DNA of 10,218 nt from NCBI GenBank assembly GCA_963721115.1, contig CAVRIA010000003.1, positions 1 to 10,218 on the forward strand, read 5' to 3'. Position 1 is the stretch's first letter, and each line of letters begins with the position of its first letter. This document shows positions 6,258-10,218 of this stretch, piece by piece. This DNA is from CAVRIA01 sp963721115 (GTDB lineage Bacteria; Desulfobacterota; Binatia; HRBIN30; CADEER01). The translations under genes were made by a program, and so were the position numbers. Below the pieces are notes generated by a model. It was not told where the DNA came from. It was given only the letters and a program-made list of their open reading frames with translations, and did no database searches.

Positions 6258-8852
6258 TCAGTCAGAGCTTCGAGGCCTCGACCTGCCGCGCCCGGCTCGC
6301 GAGGTCGGCGCCGCGCCGAGCGGATCCTCCGGCCAGGGGTGCTTCGGGTAGCGCCCGCGCAGCTGCTTGCGCACCTCGGGGTAGGTGCGGCGCCAGAAGC
6401 TGTCGAGGTCGTCGGTAATCTGCACCGGCCGGTGGTTGGGGGCGAGAAGCTCGATCAGCAGCGGCACGCGGCCGCCGGCGAGGCGCGGCGTGGCGGCCAG
6501 ACCGAACACTTCCTGAATGCGGGCGGCGACGGCCGGCGGCCGGTCGGGCTCGTAGCGGATATCGACCAGCCTGCCGGAAGGCAGTCGGTAGTGGTCCGGA
6601 GCATCGCGCTCGAGCGCCCGCAGCTGCGGCCCGCTGAGCGCGCCGCGCAGCGCGGCCAGCAGATCGGCGCGGCGCAGCTCCGCGAAGCTGCGCTTGCCCG
6701 CGCAGAGCGCCTCGACGGCCGCGGCGGCGAGAGCGTCCGCATCGGGGATGCCGAGATCGGGCATCGCGCCGGCCAGGAAGCGGAGCCGGGCCGAGCAGGC
6801 GGCGCTCGGCGTCGCCGGCGCCGGCGGCAGCGAACGGATCGCGCGCGGCGGCGCGCGCCAGCTCGACGCCCGCCTCTGCCCGGTCGACGTCCCGGACGGT
6901 CGTCTCGGCGAGAACCAGATCGCGAAACAGCTCGCGCCTTCGCTCCACGACGCGCTCGCGTTCGCCGTCGAACTCGACGGCGCGCGTCGAGCGGATCGCG
7001 CCGGGGAACATCTCGCTCAGCCAACGGCGCTCGACCGCGCTGGCGAGGCGGACCAGGGCCTCCGGCTGCTGCCGGCGCGCTCCCGATTCGACCTCGACGG
7101 CGACGAACAGCTCCGCCTCGCGTACCGCGCTGCGCTCGTCGAGCTCCACACCGGTTCCGCCCACCATGACGCCGCGTCGGGAGCCGGGGGCGCGACGGCG
7201 GACGACGCGATCGGGGAAGCCGGCCAGGACGCAGCGCAGCAGGGCTTCCTCGGTCGAACCCGACAGGTGCTCGAACGACCGCTGCGGCGGCGCGCCCGAG
7301 CGCGCGAGCTGACGCCGGACGCGGTCGACCGTGCGCAGGGCGCGCGGGTCGAGGCGCAGGGACCGGCAGATGTCGGGGGCGAAGCCGGCGCGCGCCGCTT
7401 CGCCGAAGAGCCGGGCGCGCTCGAGCAGGTCGGAAGGTCCGGCCGGCCAGCGGCTCTCCGCGGTGGGGCCGAAGGCGCGCTCCTCCAGGCAGATGTCGCG
7501 CTCCGACGCCAGGGCGGCGAGCAGCGCCCCCTCGCCGCCGCAGCCGCGGGTCTCCGCCTCGATGAGCAGGCGCGCCAGCCGCGGCGGCGCCGACACCACC
7601 AGCATGCGGCGGCCGACGTCGGTCAGCTCGCCGCTCTCCTCGTCCACGGCGCCGAGCAGGCCGAGCAGCCGTTCGGCGCGCCGCACCGCGCCGGGGCTCG
7701 GCGCATCCAGCCACCCGAACCGCGTCACCTCGCGCAGGCCCCAGGCGCGCAGCTCGAGCAGCACGGCGCTCAGCTCGAGACGGCGGATCTCCGGAACCTC
7801 GCGCTCGAGTCGCTCGGCGTGCTCCGCGGCCGTCCACAGACGCAGACAACGCCCCGGGGCGGTGCGCCCCGCGCGTCCGGCGCGCTGCTCGGCGGAGGCT
7901 CGACTGATCGCGGCCACCCGCAGCGCGTTGATCCCGTGGCGCGGGTCGAAGCGGGCGACGCGCGCCAGGCCGGAGTCGACGACGCCGGTCACTCCCTCGA
8001 TCGTCAGCGCCGTCTCGGCGACGTTGGTCGCCAACACGATCTTGCGGCGCGGTCCGGGCCGCAGCACCCGCTGCTGCGCGTCGAGCGGCAGGTCGCCGTG
8101 CAGGGGCAGAACGGCGAGCCCCTGCTCGCGCGCCAGTGGATCCAGCGCCTCGGCGGCACGCCGGATTTCCGCCGCGCCGGGCAGGAAGACGAGGACGTCG
8201 CCGTCGTCCTCGGCCAGAAGGCGGCGCACGGCGGCGAGCACGCGTCCGGCAAGGGGGCGGTCGTCGGCGCGCTCGTCGTACTCGACCTCGCACCGGAAAG
8301 GTCCGGCCTTCCGAGGTCAGGACCGGGCAACCGCCCAGGTACGCGGCGACGGGCTCGGTCTCCAGCGTCGCCGACATGACCAGCAGCGCCAGATCCGGCC
8401 GCACCGTCTCCTGTAGCTCGCGCACCACCGCGAGCGCGACGTCGCCCTGCAGGTGGCGCTCGTGGAACTCGTCGAGCACCACCACGGCGGTCCGCTCGAG
8501 GAACGGGTCGCGCGCCAGCTGGCGCCCCAGAACCCCCTCGGTGAGGAACCAGAGCCTGGTCTGCGGTCCGCCGCGCTGCTCGAAGCGCACGCGGTAGCCG
8601 ATCTCTCCGCCGGCGCGACCGCCGCGCTCGGCGGCGACGTACTCGGCCGCGGCCCGCGCCGCGATGCGGCGCGGCTCGAGCACGACAATCTGCCCGCGCC
8701 CCGGCGAGGCCGGCGTCGAGAAGCGCCGCCGGCACGCGCGTCGTCTTGCCCGCGCCCGGAGGCGCGCGCAGGACCAGACGCCGCCCGCTCTTCAGGTGCG
8801 AGACGATCTCGGGGAGGAGCGGATCGATCGGAAGGGGAGAGTCAGCCCGCAC
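6258..8852 (-). pseudogene. hrpB: ATP-dependent helicase HrpB, disrupted by three one-base frameshifts
   Basis: HrpB is a DEAH-box helicase of uncertain physiological role. The coding parts are 8852 to about 8700 (frame 1), 8698 to about 8291 (frame 2), 8289 to about 6793 (frame 3), and 6791 to 6258 (frame 1 again). Joined, they give about 863 residues, near the usual 800-850. Visible motifs are Walker A PPGAGKTTRVP, LEPRRIAARAAAE, DEFHERHLQGD, VMSATLE, TNVAETALTIEGVTGVVDSG, QRAGRAGRTAPGRC, and the HrpB-specific C-terminal block ending RPVQITDDLDSFW, then RKQLRGRYPKHPWPEDPL. Each break is an extra base: one G in GGGG (plus strand 8699-8702), a C (8290) and one G of GG (6791-6792). Dropping it restores family sequence exactly. 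The start is a GTG at 8850-8852 with a weak ribosome site. All other conserved positions are intact, so this is a recent pseudogene or carries sequencing errors. The last ten or so residues are not HrpB-like. Confidence 0.9.
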
Positions 8853-9054
8853 CCTGTACCCGATACCCCGGCTTTGCCCGGGAAGTCTCTCCCGGTCCTC
8901 GCCTTTGCCCCGCCTGTGCTTTTGCCGGACTGGAAACGAGCCGATTCAGGCACAGGCGAGGTGAAGGCGCGGGCACGGGCACGGCAGAGGCTAAGGCTAA
9001 GGCTAAGGCTGAGGCTAAGAGAGGAGAAGCATCCCGTACCCACTACTGCGCGCC
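8853..9054. repeat. Spacer with hexamer array and inverted repeat
   Basis: The spacer between the amidase stop and the hrpB start holds five tandem (G/A)AGGCT hexamers (8987-9016), preceded by a degenerate GGGCAC pair (8970-8981). To the left, GCCTGTGC (8912-8919) and GCACAGGC (8950-8957) form an 8-bp stem around a 30-nt loop; beyond the left arm lies TCGCCTTTGCC (8899-8909), shared with the island at 6.2 kb. The two islands thus share both sequence and a purine-arm/pyrimidine-arm layout. In frame, the array would encode K-A/E-A dipeptide runs, which I regard as spurious. Confidence 0.6.
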
Positions 9055-10218
9055 CTACGCGTGGATCGGCGGGCGACGGCTCGACCAGGGGCGCGCCTTC
9101 TCGAGCTGTGCGGCGATGCGGATGAGCAGGTCTTCGCGCCCGTACGGCGCGACCAGGTGGGCGCCGATCGGCAAGCCGGCGGAGCTCCAGTAGAGCGGCA
9201 GCGAGATGGCCGGCTGGCCGCTGGAGTTGAACGGCGCGGTAAAGGCGGCCATGGGTGTGCTGCGGCTCAGTCCGCGCATGGGGTCGGCGGCGGTGACGGC
9301 GAACTCGCCCAGCTTCGGCGGCGGCTCGGCCATCGTCGGCGTGAGCAGTAGATCGAAGCCGTCCGCCCACCAGGCCGCCAGGTGCCGGGTATGGCGCTGC
9401 AGCCAGGTCACCGCCTCGATGTACTGGGGAGCCGATACGGCGCGACCCATCTCCGCCAGTGCCCAGGTGTAGACCTCGACATCGTCCGGGCCGATCGAGA
9501 CCCCCGTCTTGCCGCTCCATTCGTCGATGTCGTGCGCGGTCGAGGCGCTCACCACAGTTCCGAAGAACTGCAGAAACTCGGGTTCGTCGAGCGCCGCCGG
9601 GTGGGCGAGCTCGATCGAGTGCCCGAGAGACTCGAGCAGCCGGCCGGCGTCCTCGGCGGCTGCGACGCAGTCGGGGTGGACGGGGACGATTCGCGCCGGG
9701 GCGCTCGTCATGAGGCCGATGCGAAGGCAGCCCGGGTTGGCTCCCACCTCGGCGGAGAACGGCCTCGCCGGGGGTGCGGCGCTGTACGGATCGCCCGGCA
9801 TGGCTCCCGCAACGGCATCGAGAATCGCGGCTGTGTCGCGCACCGAGCGCGCCAGCACGTGCTCGGCCACCAGGCCGCTCCACAGCTCGCCGTTGTCCGG
9901 GCCGAGAGACGTGCGGCCGCGCGACGGCTTCAGTCCGACCAGCCCGCAGGCGCTGGAGGGGATGCGGATCGAGCCGCCGCCGTCGTTGCCGTGCGCCACG
10001 GGCACCAGGCCGGCCGCGACCGCGGCGGCGGAGCCGCCGCTCGAGCCGCCCGGTGTGTGATCCGGGTTCCACGGATTGTGGGTCGGGCCGTACGCGACCG
10101 GCTCCGTCGTCGTCAGCGGGCCGAGCTCCGGGACGTTCGTCTTGCCCAGGAAGACGAAGCCGGCCGAGCGGAACTTCGCGGCGAGATGGGTGTCGTGATC
10201 GGCGACCCAGCCGCGCTC
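9055..10218 (-). CDS. Amidase-signature family hydrolase, 5' end outside the window
   Basis: The reading frame is open from the window edge to TAG at 9055-9057, giving 387 residues of an amidase-signature enzyme that hydrolyses C-N amide bonds. Counting from the window edge, the core lies at about 56-95: TPGGSSGGSAAAVAAG with the cis-serine at 59, then NDGGGSIRIPSS with the nucleophile serine at 83, then CGLVGLKPSRGRTS. The 24-residue spacing between the two serines matches the family. The catalytic lysine lies upstream of the visible part, so perhaps 80-110 residues are missing. The sequence NDGGGSIRIP and the C-terminal PFNSSGQPAISLPLYWSSAGLPIG resemble the 6-aminohexanoate cyclic-dimer hydrolase (NylA)-like branch, but the substrate is not predictable. 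No frameshift is seen. It lies upstream of hrpB on the same strand, with a 202-bp repeat-filled spacer between them. Confidence 0.9.
   Translation of the reverse strand, partial: ERGWVADHDTHLAAKFRSAGFVFLGKTNVPELGPLTTTEPVAYGPTHNPWNPDHTPGGSSGGSAAAVAAGLVPVAHGNDGGGSIRIPSSACGLVGLKPSRGRTSLGPDNGELWSGLVAEHVLARSVRDTAAILDAVAGAMPGDPYSAAPPARPFSAEVGANPGCLRIGLMTSAPARIVPVHPDCVAAAEDAGRLLESLGHSIELAHPAALDEPEFLQFFGTVVSASTAHDIDEWSGKTGVSIGPDDVEVYTWALAEMGRAVSAPQYIEAVTWLQRHTRHLAAWWADGFDLLLTPTMAEPPPKLGEFAVTAADPMRGLSRSTPMAAFTAPFNSSGQPAISLPLYWSSAGLPIGAHLVAPYGREDLLIRIAAQLEKARPWSSRRPPIHA

Noticed and set aside
6694..8379. 561-codon plus-strand frame opposite hrpB
   Set aside because: Shadow of HrpB; the minus strand carries all helicase motifs.
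6258..8852. Programmed ribosomal frameshifting in hrpB
   Set aside because: Three separate shifts, lack of slippery heptamers at two of the sites and no known precedent for HrpB make mutation or sequence error far more likely.
8453..9193. Small protein with alternating Lys/Glu-Ala repeats encoded across the hexamer array
   Set aside because: The dipeptide run is the automatic translation of a hexanucleotide repeat in an intergenic spacer, and the rest of the frame is antisense to hrpB.
8792..10072. 426-codon minus-strand frame overlapping the amidase
   Set aside because: It lies in a different frame from the amidase-signature sequence, and its end passes through the hexamer array as a low-complexity tail.

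Overview
The window is a GC-rich bacterial chromosomal segment. The organism is probably Gram-negative: it carries an HrpB-type DEAH helicase, a lipobox lipoprotein and a Bcp-type peroxiredoxin, and its intergenic spacers are full of repeats. That style fits deltaproteobacteria-like, Myxococcota, Binatota or Acidobacteriota genomes, but nothing here fixes the phylum. No mobile-element gene, tRNA, rRNA or CRISPR array was seen.

Layout. Bases 1-1181 have no supportable gene. They hold a ~246-bp direct repeat in two copies 880 bp apart (1-246 and 881-1126), a degenerate ~80-90-bp tandem repeat (298-530) and a cluster of GC hairpins (698-766). A minus-strand gene (1182-2090) encodes a secreted lipoprotein beta-propeller with paired cysteines. 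Divergent from it is a GNAT acetyltransferase (2188-2664, plus). Convergent to that is a minus-strand two-gene unit: a Bcp-like peroxiredoxin (3934-4392) followed after 22 nt by a SnoaL-like/GNAT fusion (2733-3911). Across a 248-bp divergent spacer lies a polytopic membrane protein resembling a GT-C glycosyltransferase (4641-6029, plus).

The spacer 6030-6257 carries a relative of the tandem repeat from the left end and an inverted pair of GGCTGA-type hexamer arrays. It separates the membrane protein from a convergent hrpB helicase gene (6258-8852, minus). That gene is broken by three separate one-base shifts, each of which is repaired by removing one base. A second hexamer-array island (8899-9016) lies between hrpB and an amidase-signature gene (9055-10218, minus) whose 5' end runs off the window.

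The genes do not form an obvious single pathway. Peroxide detoxification (peroxiredoxin) is linked to an unknown SnoaL-GNAT enzyme; the rest look like independent housekeeping or accessory genes. The most unusual content is the repeat families, the triple-shifted hrpB, the cysteine-paired propeller and the SnoaL-GNAT fusion. I found no convincing new multi-gene system.
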